A program made the translations under genes and the position numbers. The notes beneath the pieces are model-generated. The model ran no database searches. It was not told the DNA's origin and saw nothing but the letters and a program-made list of their open reading frames with translations. Of a stretch of DNA of 54,574 bases, positions 17,933 to 26,252 are shown in pieces (the first letter of the stretch is position 1; each line of letters starts with the position of its first letter). The stretch spans positions 1 to 54,574 of the forward strand of contig JANRIC010000009.1 in NCBI GenBank assembly GCA_033765345.1, in the 5' to 3' direction. The stretch is from JANRIC01 sp033765345 (GTDB taxonomy: Bacteria > Bacteroidota > Bacteroidia > Cytophagales > Microscillaceae).

Positions 17933-19105
17933 ATGAATACAAACCTGGAAGAAATTCTGAAACTGATTCGTGGTGGGGAAACGAGCTATTTGCAACTCAA
18001 ACAAGACGTGAGAAATGCTACCAGCATTGCCCAGGAAATGGTCGCCTTTTCCAATAGTGAAGGAGGAAAAATAATTATCGGTATCAGTGATCAAACTGGT
18101 GAAATCATCGGCTTATCTTTTGAAGACATTCAACGGATTAATAGTCTGTTGACTACTGCTGCCCAGGAACATATCAAAAATCCGATAAATATTAAAACCG
18201 AGACAGTTGAAATTTCCGAAAAAAGGATCGTTGTACTTACTATTCCAGAAGGTACGAATAAGCCTTATTTGGATAAAGACGGACACGTATTTGTAAAAAA
18301 TGGTTCGGATAAGCGCAAAGTTATAAGTAATGATGAGCTTCGAAGGCTTCTGCAAAGCAGTGGCAACCTTTATGCAGAGGAAATGCTTATTCAAGATAGC
18401 GATATTTATAAAAACCTGGATAAAGACCGGTTTTCTGAGTTTTATGAGAAGCGTTATGCGACCTTACCAAACTGGGATGAGCTGTCCCGCCTTTTAGAAA
18501 ACCTACGTTTGGCAAGGTCAGGCAAACTTACCGTAGCCGGAGCACTCTTGTTTGGTTTGGACGTACGCTATTTACTACCTTCATTTTACATTTCGGCAGT
18601 TTGGTTTAAGGGCAATGATTTGACAAGTACCGAGTATTTAAAAAGTGATAATTTACAGGGAACTCTCAAATCACAATTTCAACAAGCTTTTGATTTTATA
18701 TATGCTAAGTTAGAAAAAAAGCAAAACGGACAAGATTTTAACTCATCTGGTATCCCTGAGATTCCTAAAATAGTACTCCATGAATTGATCATCAATGCAT
18801 TAGTTCATCGGGATTATTTTATTAAAGATAGTATCAAATTGCTGGTTTTTGATAATCGTGTAGAAATACGCAGCCCCGGCATCTTACCCAATCATCTTAC
18901 AGAAGAACAAATTCGTTTGGGAGTAAGCAAAAGGCGTAATGAATTACTTTCTATGTTTGCTTTGGATGTCTTGCCTTATCGGGCTATTGGTAGCGGTATT
19001 GTACGTGCGCTACAGGCATACCCGCATATAGATTTTATCAATGATAAAGTGGCCGAGGAATTCAAAGTAATCATCAAAAGACCTGAATATCTTGACTCAA
19101 AATAA
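17933..19105 (+). CDS. AlbA_2 (Schlafen-like) / HATPase_c_4 regulator-like protein
   Basis: The 390-residue protein has an N-terminal AlbA_2 (Schlafen-type) domain at about 5-140, with ETSYLQLKQDV, EMVAFSNSEGGKIIIGISDQ and VFVKNGSDKRK. A C-terminal GHKL-like ATP-binding domain (HATPase_c_4) at about 280-375 has VLHELIINALVHRDYF (N box), NRVEIRSPGILP and YRAIGSGIVRALQ. Such proteins are usually annotated as putative transcriptional regulators or ATP-binding proteins; some sit in phage-defence or stress loci, but the biochemical role is unproven. It is a stand-alone gene with a plausible promoter at 17876. Signs of recent transfer were not obvious. Confidence 0.85.
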   Translation: MNTNLEEILKLIRGGETSYLQLKQDVRNATSIAQEMVAFSNSEGGKIIIGISDQTGEIIGLSFEDIQRINSLLTTAAQEHIKNPINIKTETVEISEKRIVVLTIPEGTNKPYLDKDGHVFVKNGSDKRKVISNDELRRLLQSSGNLYAEEMLIQDSDIYKNLDKDRFSEFYEKRYATLPNWDELSRLLENLRLARSGKLTVAGALLFGLDVRYLLPSFYISAVWFKGNDLTSTEYLKSDNLQGTLKSQFQQAFDFIYAKLEKKQNGQDFNSSGIPEIPKIVLHELIINALVHRDYFIKDSIKLLVFDNRVEIRSPGILPNHLTEEQIRLGVSKRRNELLSMFALDVLPYRAIGSGIVRALQAYPHIDFINDKVAEEFKVIIKRPEYLDSK

Positions 19106-19153
19106 AAACACGTTAGTTCCTAAACCTTTGTTTGAATTTGATTCAAAACCTTG

Positions 19154-19591
19154 TTACTCCAGCGTCACATTCCCCGAAGTATATTTCAGGTTGTATTTAA
19201 ATACATTAATACGCCAGCCTTCCAAAGTATCTACCAGACGAAGCTCATAACTGCCCACGAATTCACGGGTTTGCCCCTTAGTGGCAGAAGCTTTGTAATG
19301 AGTGGCAGTAGCATAGGCAAATACCTGAGCAATTACATCATCTTGAAGGCTTACCAGGTAGTTACCGCCTAGGTGATTGATGGCGTCTAGGCCTTCAAAA
19401 CCCTTTTTCCACCCCTCACAAATCTCCGTTGGAGTCATCGTTTTGGATTCACCGCCTAGAGAAGACATATCTAAAAATACTTCCTCTGCAAATACCTCGC
19501 TGTGTAGTCTTTCCCAGTCCTGTTGATCGGTGTAGACAAAAAGTTTGTTGACCACTTCTACAATTTGCTCTCTGACGGTGAATGTTGCCAT
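19154..19591 (-). CDS. NTF2-like / SnoaL-like protein
   Basis: The 145-residue cytosolic protein begins MATFTVREQIVEVVNKLFVYTD and has the cone-shaped NTF2-like pattern: an N-terminal helix, W..L...F...V.LDMSSLGG, then TPTEICEGWKKGFEGLDAINH, and strands ending in ELRLVDTLEGWRINVFKYNL. The family covers SnoaL-type cyclases, dehydratases and ligand-binding proteins. The conserved hydrophobic pocket is visible, but no catalytic set can be assigned. It is divergent from the esterase gene, with only 62 bp between start codons. Confidence 0.75.
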   Translation of the reverse strand: MATFTVREQIVEVVNKLFVYTDQQDWERLHSEVFAEEVFLDMSSLGGESKTMTPTEICEGWKKGFEGLDAINHLGGNYLVSLQDDVIAQVFAYATATHYKASATKGQTREFVGSYELRLVDTLEGWRINVFKYNLKYTSGNVTLE

Positions 19592-19653
19592 TTTTTATCA
19601 ATTTAATGTTTAGATTTGGTAGGATGATTTATCCATTCAAAAATACCAAAAAA

Positions 19654-21057
19654 ATGAAAACCATCTTCAAAAAAAATTTCTTTATTACGGGAATTTTCTG
19701 GCTTTACAGCCTTTCTCTGGAAGCCGTCACCCTTCCCTCAATTTTCGGCAACCACATGGTCTTACAACAAAACAGCCAAGTGTCTATCTGGGGCTGGGGT
19801 AAGCCGGGTGAGGAAGTAACTGTGTTGGGAAGCTGGAACCAACAGGAAGTCAAGACTAAAATCAACAGCCTGGGTTTCTGGGAGCTTAAATTGAGTACCC
19901 CTTCCTACGGCGGCCCTTATACACTCACTGTCAAAGGTTATCATACCATTGTATTAGAAGACATTTTAATTGGCGAAGTCTGGCTTTGTTCTGGGCAATC
20001 CAATATGGAGTGGTCTGCCAGGGCAGGTATCCAGGACGCAGAACAGGCTGTAAAAGAAGCAAATCAGCCCAAAATACGCTTTTTTTCGGTAGCTCACAAA
20101 ACTTCCGATTTTCCTCAGTTAGACCTAAAAGGTGCTTGGTCGGTCTGTAGCCCAGAAACAATGATAGATTTTAGTGCTGTGGGCTATTTTTTTGCCCGAA
20201 GAATCCAGGAAAATATCGACATTCCTATCGGGCTGATCAACTCAAGCTGGGGTGGTACACCAGCCGAAGCTTGGACAAGCCCCGAAGTAATCCTCCAGGA
20301 CGAAATTCTAAATCAAGCAGCCCAAAAGCTGGAAGAAGTGCCCTGGGGTCCTGTCAAACCCGGTAAAATCTACCACACCATGATTGCCCCACTGATTCCT
20401 TTTGAGATTGCAGGGGTAATTTGGTATCAGGGCGAATCCAATACAAGTACGGCAGCAACTTATGCAAAGCTTTTTGGTGGTATGATCCAAAGCTGGCGCA
20501 AAGCCTGGGGCAGGGATTTCCCCTTTTATTTTGTACAGATTGCACCCTGGAAGGGTTATCAAGGTACTTCGGGGGCTATACTCAGAGATCAGCAACGCCT
20601 TACTTTGGGCACTGTACCCAACACGGGCATGGCAGTCGTGAGTGATATTGGCGACCTTGAGGACATCCACCCACGCAATAAAAAAGATGTAGGCATCCGC
20701 CTCGCCAACTGGGCGCTGTATCATACCTACGGTAAAAAAGACTTAGTTTTCTCTGGGCCTTTGTATCAAGAAATGAAGTTGGAAGGTAAAAAAATACGCA
20801 TACTATTTGAGTATGCCGAACAGGGTTTAGTGCTTAGGGGCAAGGAACTGACGCACTTTGAAATCGCAGGAGAAGACCAGAAATTTGTCAAAGCACAGGC
20901 GAAAATAGAAGGAAATACCGTAGTAGTCTCTTCGCCAGATGTAAAAAACCCCGTAGCTGTGCGTTTTGCCTGGAGCAATACCGCCGAGCCTAATTTATTC
21001 AACAAAGCCGGATTACCCGCTTCTTGTTTTAGAACAGATGCCTGGGAACTGAAATGA
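19654..21057 (+). CDS. Sialate O-acetylesterase
   Basis: This 467-residue enzyme has a signal peptide (about 1-25, KNFFITGIFWLYSLSLEAVT). An N-terminal beta-rich segment (LPSIFGNHMVLQQNSQVSIW) precedes an SGNH catalytic domain. Block I is GEVWLCSGQSNMEW (nucleophile Ser), followed by INSSWGGTPAEAWTSPE and VIWYQGESNTSTAATY. The Asp-His pair lies in DIGDLEDIHPRNKKDVGIRL. These match secreted sialate O-acetylesterases (SASA), which remove O-acetyl groups from sialic acids or related acetylated glycans; the substrate may be another acetylated polysaccharide. I start it at ATG 19654, which gives the signal peptide; the earlier in-frame start at 19582 overlaps the divergent gene. Confidence 0.9.
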   Translation: MKTIFKKNFFITGIFWLYSLSLEAVTLPSIFGNHMVLQQNSQVSIWGWGKPGEEVTVLGSWNQQEVKTKINSLGFWELKLSTPSYGGPYTLTVKGYHTIVLEDILIGEVWLCSGQSNMEWSARAGIQDAEQAVKEANQPKIRFFSVAHKTSDFPQLDLKGAWSVCSPETMIDFSAVGYFFARRIQENIDIPIGLINSSWGGTPAEAWTSPEVILQDEILNQAAQKLEEVPWGPVKPGKIYHTMIAPLIPFEIAGVIWYQGESNTSTAATYAKLFGGMIQSWRKAWGRDFPFYFVQIAPWKGYQGTSGAILRDQQRLTLGTVPNTGMAVVSDIGDLEDIHPRNKKDVGIRLANWALYHTYGKKDLVFSGPLYQEMKLEGKKIRILFEYAEQGLVLRGKELTHFEIAGEDQKFVKAQAKIEGNTVVVSSPDVKNPVAVRFAWSNTAEPNLFNKAGLPASCFRTDAWELK

Positions 21058-21144
21058 TCGTGTTAATCAGTGCTTTAAAATTGATCTAACCTGAATTGAT
21101 TTATTTTAAATGCAAAACTGACAGGGCTACCAGGAATAAACCCG

Positions 21145-21184
21145 AAAACCCGGATATTCTTTGCAAAACATCCGGGTTTTGTCT
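21145..21184 (+). terminator. Terminator after the sialate O-acetylesterase gene
   Basis: An 11-bp perfect stem (AAAACCCGGAT, 21145-21155; ATCCGGGTTTT, 21170-21180) with a 14-nt loop is followed by GTCTTAT. Strong stem, moderate T tract. Confidence 0.8.
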
Positions 21185-21454
21185 TATAAAGAACGTTTAG
21201 CGTGAAAATAACACAAACTCCCTAAACTCTCCGGGCTGCCGAGGTACAGACCGAAAGTCTCCGACTTCTGGGCAAAACGTTTAAATCTCTGACTGTCTGC
21301 TAACTACTTGCCTGAAGACAGGTAGGAGAGGGAGCGATATTATTTCAGAAAAATCAAACAATCATCTATCAAGTATCCCTTAATTTTTTTTTCAGATTTT
21401 TGCTCTGCACTGTAAATTTATCCTTAGATTTCAGTCTAAATTAATCTATGAGAT
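21185..21454. other. Intergenic region before the GT-C-like gene
   Basis: No credible ORF. Two small perfect hairpins are visible: AGAC-CGAA-AGTCT-like at about 21248 and CTTGCCTG-AAGA-CAGGTAG at about 21310. The sequence is more GC-rich in the middle than at the ends. No promoter or RNA gene was recognised. Confidence 0.4.
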
Positions 21455-22618
21455 ATGCCTCAGCTTCATAAAGGATGGATTTTCGCCTTTTTGCTCGTTT
21501 TTGGGATTTTACAGCAGTACGGTACTTTTTGCAGTATCGGTCTTACGTATGATTCGCTTGATTATCTGCATGCAGCGCAGGATTTTGCTCAAGGGGAATC
21601 GATGCACAACAAAAACGGCAGCCCTTATATCGAGCGAGTGCCTTTGTTTCCGATCTTATTATCTTTTTTGGGTGATTCAAAAACTTTACTTGCTTCCTGG
21701 ATTAATCTGCTGAGTTTATTGCTAAGTCTGGGGATATTTTTCTGGCTAGCTAATGAACATATACAATCTGCCACCATCCGAGTATTCTTTGGTTTGAGTT
21801 TGTCTTTTTCTACACCTCTGTTTTTAGTGGGCAATTTTCTTTGGTCTGAGGCTTTATTTCTGGCTTTTTTATCGTTACATTTTCATTTTTATGCGTTATA
21901 TCTTCGCTCCGAGAAGTTTTTATATATTTTGGGAATGGCAGGAGTGGCTTTTTTATTTTGCCTGCAAAGGAATCCGGGAATATTTTTTGTGGCAGGTATG
22001 GTGCTTGTCTTGTTGATTCAGGATGATTTTATACGTTCTTTGAAATTATCCGCGGTCTATTTGGTAATTGCCCTCAGTGGGTGGTTTTGGTGGTCTTATC
22101 ACTGCTATACGATAGGTGGTACTGACTATCACCCTACATTGAGGGTGTTATTTCAGGATGTTCCTGGCAATTTGATTTTGCATCTTACCGCACTGACCAA
22201 TTGGTTTATGCCTACTTTTTTTTCATTTACCTTAAAAATTTTGATTTTTTCAGGAATTGCTTTGGTCTTGTGGCTGGTTTGGGAGAATTTTAAGGAAAAC
22301 TTAGTAAATTACCAAGCTCAATTTATCCGGGGAATATTCTTTGTATCCCTATTTTACTTGTTATGTATGGTGATTTTGGAGCGTACAGTCCTGGAAGAGG
22401 TGGAGCGCTACGAAGCTCTAAACTATCCGGCTTTGATGTTGGTGGCTTTTGTAGGAATGGATTTATTGTGGAGAAATCTGGGTATAAAAAGTAGTTTACG
22501 CACTGTGTTGCTGATCGGGCTGGTTCTGTGGAGCTTGTATCCAGTAGTAAGAAGTTTGAATAATGTGCAATTATGGCATAATAATCAATGTAGGCAGGTA
22601 TTGGGGATTGGGTATTAG
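21455..22618 (+). CDS. Polytopic membrane protein, GT-C/ArnT-like fold suspected
   Basis: The 387-residue protein has about 10 hydrophobic helices. The first periplasmic loop carries LTYDSLDYLHAAQDF followed by NGSPYIERVPLFPI, an acidic-aromatic pattern resembling the first loop of GT-C glycosyltransferases and PMT/ArnT-like enzymes, which use polyprenyl-phosphate sugars. Length and topology fit, but the catalytic DD/DE pair is not certain, so the enzyme class is a guess. It starts at ATG 21455. The last codons (VLGIGY, stop) run into a G-rich simple-sequence tract that continues as an inverted repeat downstream. Confidence 0.6.
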   Translation: MPQLHKGWIFAFLLVFGILQQYGTFCSIGLTYDSLDYLHAAQDFAQGESMHNKNGSPYIERVPLFPILLSFLGDSKTLLASWINLLSLLLSLGIFFWLANEHIQSATIRVFFGLSLSFSTPLFLVGNFLWSEALFLAFLSLHFHFYALYLRSEKFLYILGMAGVAFLFCLQRNPGIFFVAGMVLVLLIQDDFIRSLKLSAVYLVIALSGWFWWSYHCYTIGGTDYHPTLRVLFQDVPGNLILHLTALTNWFMPTFFSFTLKILIFSGIALVLWLVWENFKENLVNYQAQFIRGIFFVSLFYLLCMVILERTVLEEVERYEALNYPALMLVAFVGMDLLWRNLGIKSSLRTVLLIGLVLWSLYPVVRSLNNVQLWHNNQCRQVLGIGY

Positions 22619-22703
22619 GAGTTGGGCTTTAGGTTTTGGGAGCTTTTATTAAATTATACCAAATACCCAATGCCTAAAACCCAATACCCAAAGCCAAACA
22701 CCC
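22598..22703. repeat. G-rich/C-rich inverted simple-sequence repeat
   Basis: The left arm (22598-22640) is a run of degenerate GGGTATT/TTGGG-type words with four GGG(G) tracts. The right arm (22659-22703) is the complementary run of ACCCAAT/ACCCAAA words. The arms can pair over most of their length around an AT-rich loop. The stop codon of the upstream gene is inside the left arm. Confidence 0.7.
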
Positions 22704-22734
22704 AAAAAACAGACAATAAAATTTGTAGTATATT

Positions 22735-23952
22735 ATGATTTCAGTACGTGAAGCAGAAGCCATTATTTTGAATAATGTTGTCCAGATGGAAAGTGAGTAT
22801 TGCCCCAGTATTTTTGCAGAAGGTAGGGTGCTGAGAGAAGAAATAAGGGCTGACAGGGATTTTCCTCCTTTTGATCGGGTGACTATGGACGGCGTAGCAA
22901 TTCACTTCGAGACTTGGAAGCGGGGTCAAAAACGTTTTCAGCTTGTGGCTACACAATTTGCTGGAAGCCCGCAGCAAGCCATTGAGAACAATTCAGAAGC
23001 CATTCAAATCATGACCGGAGCGATGTGTCCCGTAGGTTGTGATACGGTTGTTAAGATTGAGGATGTACGCATAACAGAAGAAAACGGAGAAAAATTCGCC
23101 TATATTCTTTCAGAAAGTCTGGTCAAGGGTGAAAACCTCCACCCCCAAGCACAAGACCGCAAAGCAGGAGACCTGCTTGTGCCGATGGGTACTTGCCTGA
23201 GTTCGCCAGAAATCGGCGTGGCGGTCAGTGTCGGTTTGGCTAAGGTAAAGGTAAGTACACTGCCACGCGTGGCTTTGATCTCTACGGGCGACGAACTGAT
23301 AGAAATCGAGGAAATTCCCAAACCCTACCAGATTCGCCGCTCCAATGTGTATATGCTTGCCACAGCACTGGCCGAACGCAAAATAGAGGCTTCTTTATTC
23401 CACTTCATAGATGATAAATCACACATCGAGCGAGGACTTTTTCAAATCCTCCGGGACTCGGATATTTTGATTTTGAGTGGTGGGGTGTCTATGGGCAAGG
23501 CTGATTTTGTACCGGAGATTCTGATTGATTTGGGGGTAGAGAAGCTATTTCATCAGGTCAGGCAGCGACCCGGCAAGCCTTTTTGGTTTGGGCGCAAGGA
23601 CAATAAAGTGGTTTTTGCTTTGCCGGGCAATCCTGTTTCAACCTATGCCTGTTTTTATAAATATGTCGTGCCTTATTTGTCCAAAATTGCCCTCAATTCT
23701 GATGCGTCTGTTTACTTTGCCCGTCTGAAGTCTGATTATGTGTTTAAGCCCGAACTGACACTTTTTTTACCTGTCCATGTGACGACTGACAAGCAGGGTG
23801 TTTTATGGGCAGAAGCTTTGCCTGGACACGGTTCTGGTGATTTTGCCAACCTGATGGATTGTAATGCATTTTTGGAATTGGAAGAAGGGCGGGATCTGTA
23901 CCCTGCCGGAGAGGCTTTTCCCTTAATATTTTTTAGGAAGCCGGGGATTTAA
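22735..23952 (+). CDS. moeA: Molybdopterin molybdenumtransferase
   Basis: MoeA inserts molybdate into adenylated molybdopterin in the last step of molybdenum cofactor synthesis. Family motifs appear in order: REAEAIILNNV (N-terminus), DFPPFDRVTMDGVAIHFETW, IQIMTGAMCPVGCDTVVKIED, then the MoCF domain with ALISTGDELIEIEE, IRRSNVYML, DILILSGGVSMGKADFVPEI and ALPGNPVSTYACFYKYVVPY. At 405 residues it is the usual size. No other moa/mob/mog gene lies in the window, so the rest of the pathway must be elsewhere. The ATG 22735 directly precedes the conserved start of the protein. Confidence 0.95.
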   Translation: MISVREAEAIILNNVVQMESEYCPSIFAEGRVLREEIRADRDFPPFDRVTMDGVAIHFETWKRGQKRFQLVATQFAGSPQQAIENNSEAIQIMTGAMCPVGCDTVVKIEDVRITEENGEKFAYILSESLVKGENLHPQAQDRKAGDLLVPMGTCLSSPEIGVAVSVGLAKVKVSTLPRVALISTGDELIEIEEIPKPYQIRRSNVYMLATALAERKIEASLFHFIDDKSHIERGLFQILRDSDILILSGGVSMGKADFVPEILIDLGVEKLFHQVRQRPGKPFWFGRKDNKVVFALPGNPVSTYACFYKYVVPYLSKIALNSDASVYFARLKSDYVFKPELTLFLPVHVTTDKQGVLWAEALPGHGSGDFANLMDCNAFLELEEGRDLYPAGEAFPLIFFRKPGI

Positions 23953-23999
23953 GATGGGAGGCTTGAGTGACCCTACTTCTTTGCATCTTATCTTGGTTG

Positions 24000-24077
24000 G
24001 CTACCTGCAAGCCTCCAAAACAAGCGGTTTATACCCTAGTCGCTACCTGCAAGCCTCCAAAACAAGCGGTTTATACC
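24000..24077 (+). repeat. Perfect 36-bp direct repeat
   Basis: Two identical 36-bp copies (24000-24035 and 24042-24077; each begins GCTACCTGCAAGCCTCCAAA and ends CGGTTTATACC) are separated by 6 bp (CTAGTC). They lie between the end of moeA and the end of the TonB-receptor fragment. Confidence 0.95.
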
Positions 24078-24085
24078 TTTGCAGC

Positions 24086-25297
24086 TCAAAACTCCAACTG
24101 ATAGGTCACCGAAGGAATAATAGGAAAAAGCGATACCTGTTTAAGTTGGCCTCGAGTCTGATAAAGAAAAAAAGCATTTAACCGGCTATATAAATTGTAT
24201 ACCGAGAATATCCAGGCTCTTTTTACTTTTTGTTTTTGTTTGTCGGTGTGGTAGCTTAGATCCATGCGGTGATAGGCAGGCATCCGATAGCCGTTGCGCT
24301 CGGCGATATAGGGCAACACCTCAAAACCTGCCTCGTTGCGAGGGTCAATGGTAGGTGGTACAGCCCCTTGATAGGTGGCTTCAGCCAGCGTAATGGCGTT
24401 GCCGGATTGATACACAAATACCAGGGACAGAGATTTCCCTTTCCGAAATTCATAATTTAGTACTGCCGAAAAGCTATGACGACGATCATACTTAAAAGGA
24501 AATACACGCCCTTCATTGACTCCTTCTACCTGGCGATTAGACCAGGAAAGCGTATAGCTCAGCCAGCCGTTGAGTTTGCCATAGTCCCTTTGGAGAAGAA
24601 ATTCCAGCCCATAAGCCTCCCCTTGCCCCACGGCTACTTTATTTTGCCAAGTTTCTCCGGTATTAAAGAGATAATTGGCACCGTCTCGATATTCAATTAA
24701 GTTATCCAGCCATTTGTAATAAGTTTCTACACTCAAAAGCATTTTGAGAGACTCGATATTTTTAAATACTCCGAAGGCGATTTGTTGGCTGTATTGAGGT
24801 TTGATGCGCTCTGTGGAAGATACCCAAAGGTCTGTCGGCGCACCCAAAGAGGAATTGGTCAGTAAATGGATGTACTGCACCATATAATTATAGGATGCCT
24901 TGAAAGACAGGCTGTTATTCCAAGAATAGCGCAAAGAAGCTCTAGGCTGTATATCGGGATAGCTTTTGGCATTGACCTGATAGACGGCACTTCTTAGGCC
25001 GATATTCAGACCCAGTTTGGGGGAAATCTCCATATCGTCTTCCAAATAAGCGGCCAATGTAAGGGCATCCACCCTATTGTCATTGTTGTAGGTAAGCACA
25101 CGGTCAAAATCACGAATTTGCAAGACTTCCGGCTCAAATCTTTGTGCTGCAAGGCTGATTCCGAAGCGAATATCGTGTGTGGGCGATGGAAGGTAGTCAT
25201 AATCCATTTGCAGCGTCCAATCCCGTACACCTGAGCTTGTTTGTGTGAGGAAGTCAGCGGTAGGTCCTTTGAGTATATCTTCCTGAAAAAACTTGTA
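24086..25297 (-). pseudogene. TonB-dependent receptor, C-terminal beta-barrel fragment
   Basis: About 400 residues of an outer-membrane TonB-dependent receptor barrel remain. The strands include DIQPRASLRYSWNNSLSFKA, YGLEFLLQRDYGKLNGWLSY and a terminal SLFPIIPSVTYQLEF ending in aromatic Phe, the OMP C-terminal signal. The plug domain, TonB box and first half of the barrel are missing; intact receptors are usually 700 residues or more. The frame is open upstream to a stop at 25298-25300, giving YKFFQEDILKGPTADFLT before the first ATG (25207), so the break lies near 25300. Upstream is an unrelated lipoprotein ORF overlapping out of frame. The fragment is probably a decayed gene cut by a recombination. 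Confidence 0.85.
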
Positions 25298-26001
25298 TCA
25301 TACGTGATCCACTACTTTGTCCACCTGTCCATCCCCTTGTGAAACAATAATTAGATTGACTGCAATCATTTGTGATTATATTCAATTTTTCATAGGAGAT
25401 AAGAGGGACTTCTTTGACAGCATTCTGGAATATTTTAATGTAGTCAGTCTCTTGCTTGGCTTGAATCAATTCATTAATATGTGCTGCATTACCTCTAAGA
25501 TATGTTTTAATACCTCTATAATTGTAGTAATACAATACATTTCCAATCTTCACAATACCCTGAGGGCTGATTAAAGCAGCCAGAGCAGGGTCGTAGACAT
25601 TCAAAAGCGGGTTATTGTATTGATCAAAGCGTAAGAGGGTTTTATTTTCCCGTACAAAATCCGAATAGTTGAGCTTTTCAGGATTTGTTTTTTCCAGTTG
25701 GGCGTAATCTTCGTCACTTAGTGATTCAAGCCAAAGATTGTGCTTTTCCTGTTCTTCCTGTACCTTTTGGTAGAAGTTAGCCATAGAATAAAAATTCTGA
25801 CTATTGGAATAAGCTACTAAATCTTGGATGCCTTTATTGTTGGTTCTAAGATCCAACAATACCTTATCGAAATCCTCGTAATTGTCAAAAGTCAGGAATT
25901 TGTCAGTTGAAAGTGTTTCGCTGATAGAACTTTCCTCTAGTATGTCTGACTGTTTACAGGATTGCAAAAACAAACAAAAACAATTGTGAAATAATTTTCA
26001 T
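25254..26001 (-). pseudogene. Bacteroidota lipoprotein gene with frameshifted signal peptide and fused 3' end
   Basis: From ATG 26001 the - strand encodes MKIISQLFLFV, then a one-base shift in a run of five T (25966-25970) is needed to join the long frame continuing LQSCKQSDILEESSISET. With four T the product would read MKIISQLFLFV-LQSC, a proper lipobox. The body (about 230 residues) has no clear enzyme motif; LLNVYDPALAALISPQGIVKIGNVLYYYN resembles secreted Bacteroidota proteins of unknown function. The last ~15 residues (MIQVFSGRYTQRTYR) come from TonB-receptor DNA read out of frame, so the native C-terminus is probably lost. The shift could also be a sequencing error. Confidence 0.6.
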
Positions 26002-26252
26002 TGTTGAAAAATAATTTTAAGATTTTAAAAATAAATAAACAATGTAATTATATGGGCTACATAACCAATACATTTGATAAAAAATCAGCTGAAAGAGTTT
26101 TAAAAATAAATCAGAAAAAAAATCTCTGTCTATATTACCACATGTGTTTTAGTGTTACAAACCTAACTAAAGAAATTCATAAAATCAATAGTGGTATATT
26201 TAATTTTTTTCCAGATAAATTAATAGATTGTATGAGAAGAAAAGCATTAAAA
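26002..26252. other. AT-rich region upstream of the truncated lipoprotein gene
   Basis: About 250 bp of strongly AT-rich sequence. A + strand open frame crosses it but runs antisense into the sensor gene and has no homology-like pattern. No promoter or RNA could be assigned. Confidence 0.4.

Noticed and set aside
24000..24077. 36-bp direct repeats as a small CRISPR array
   Set aside because: Only two copies, and the spacer is 6 bp, far below a CRISPR spacer; no cas genes are nearby.
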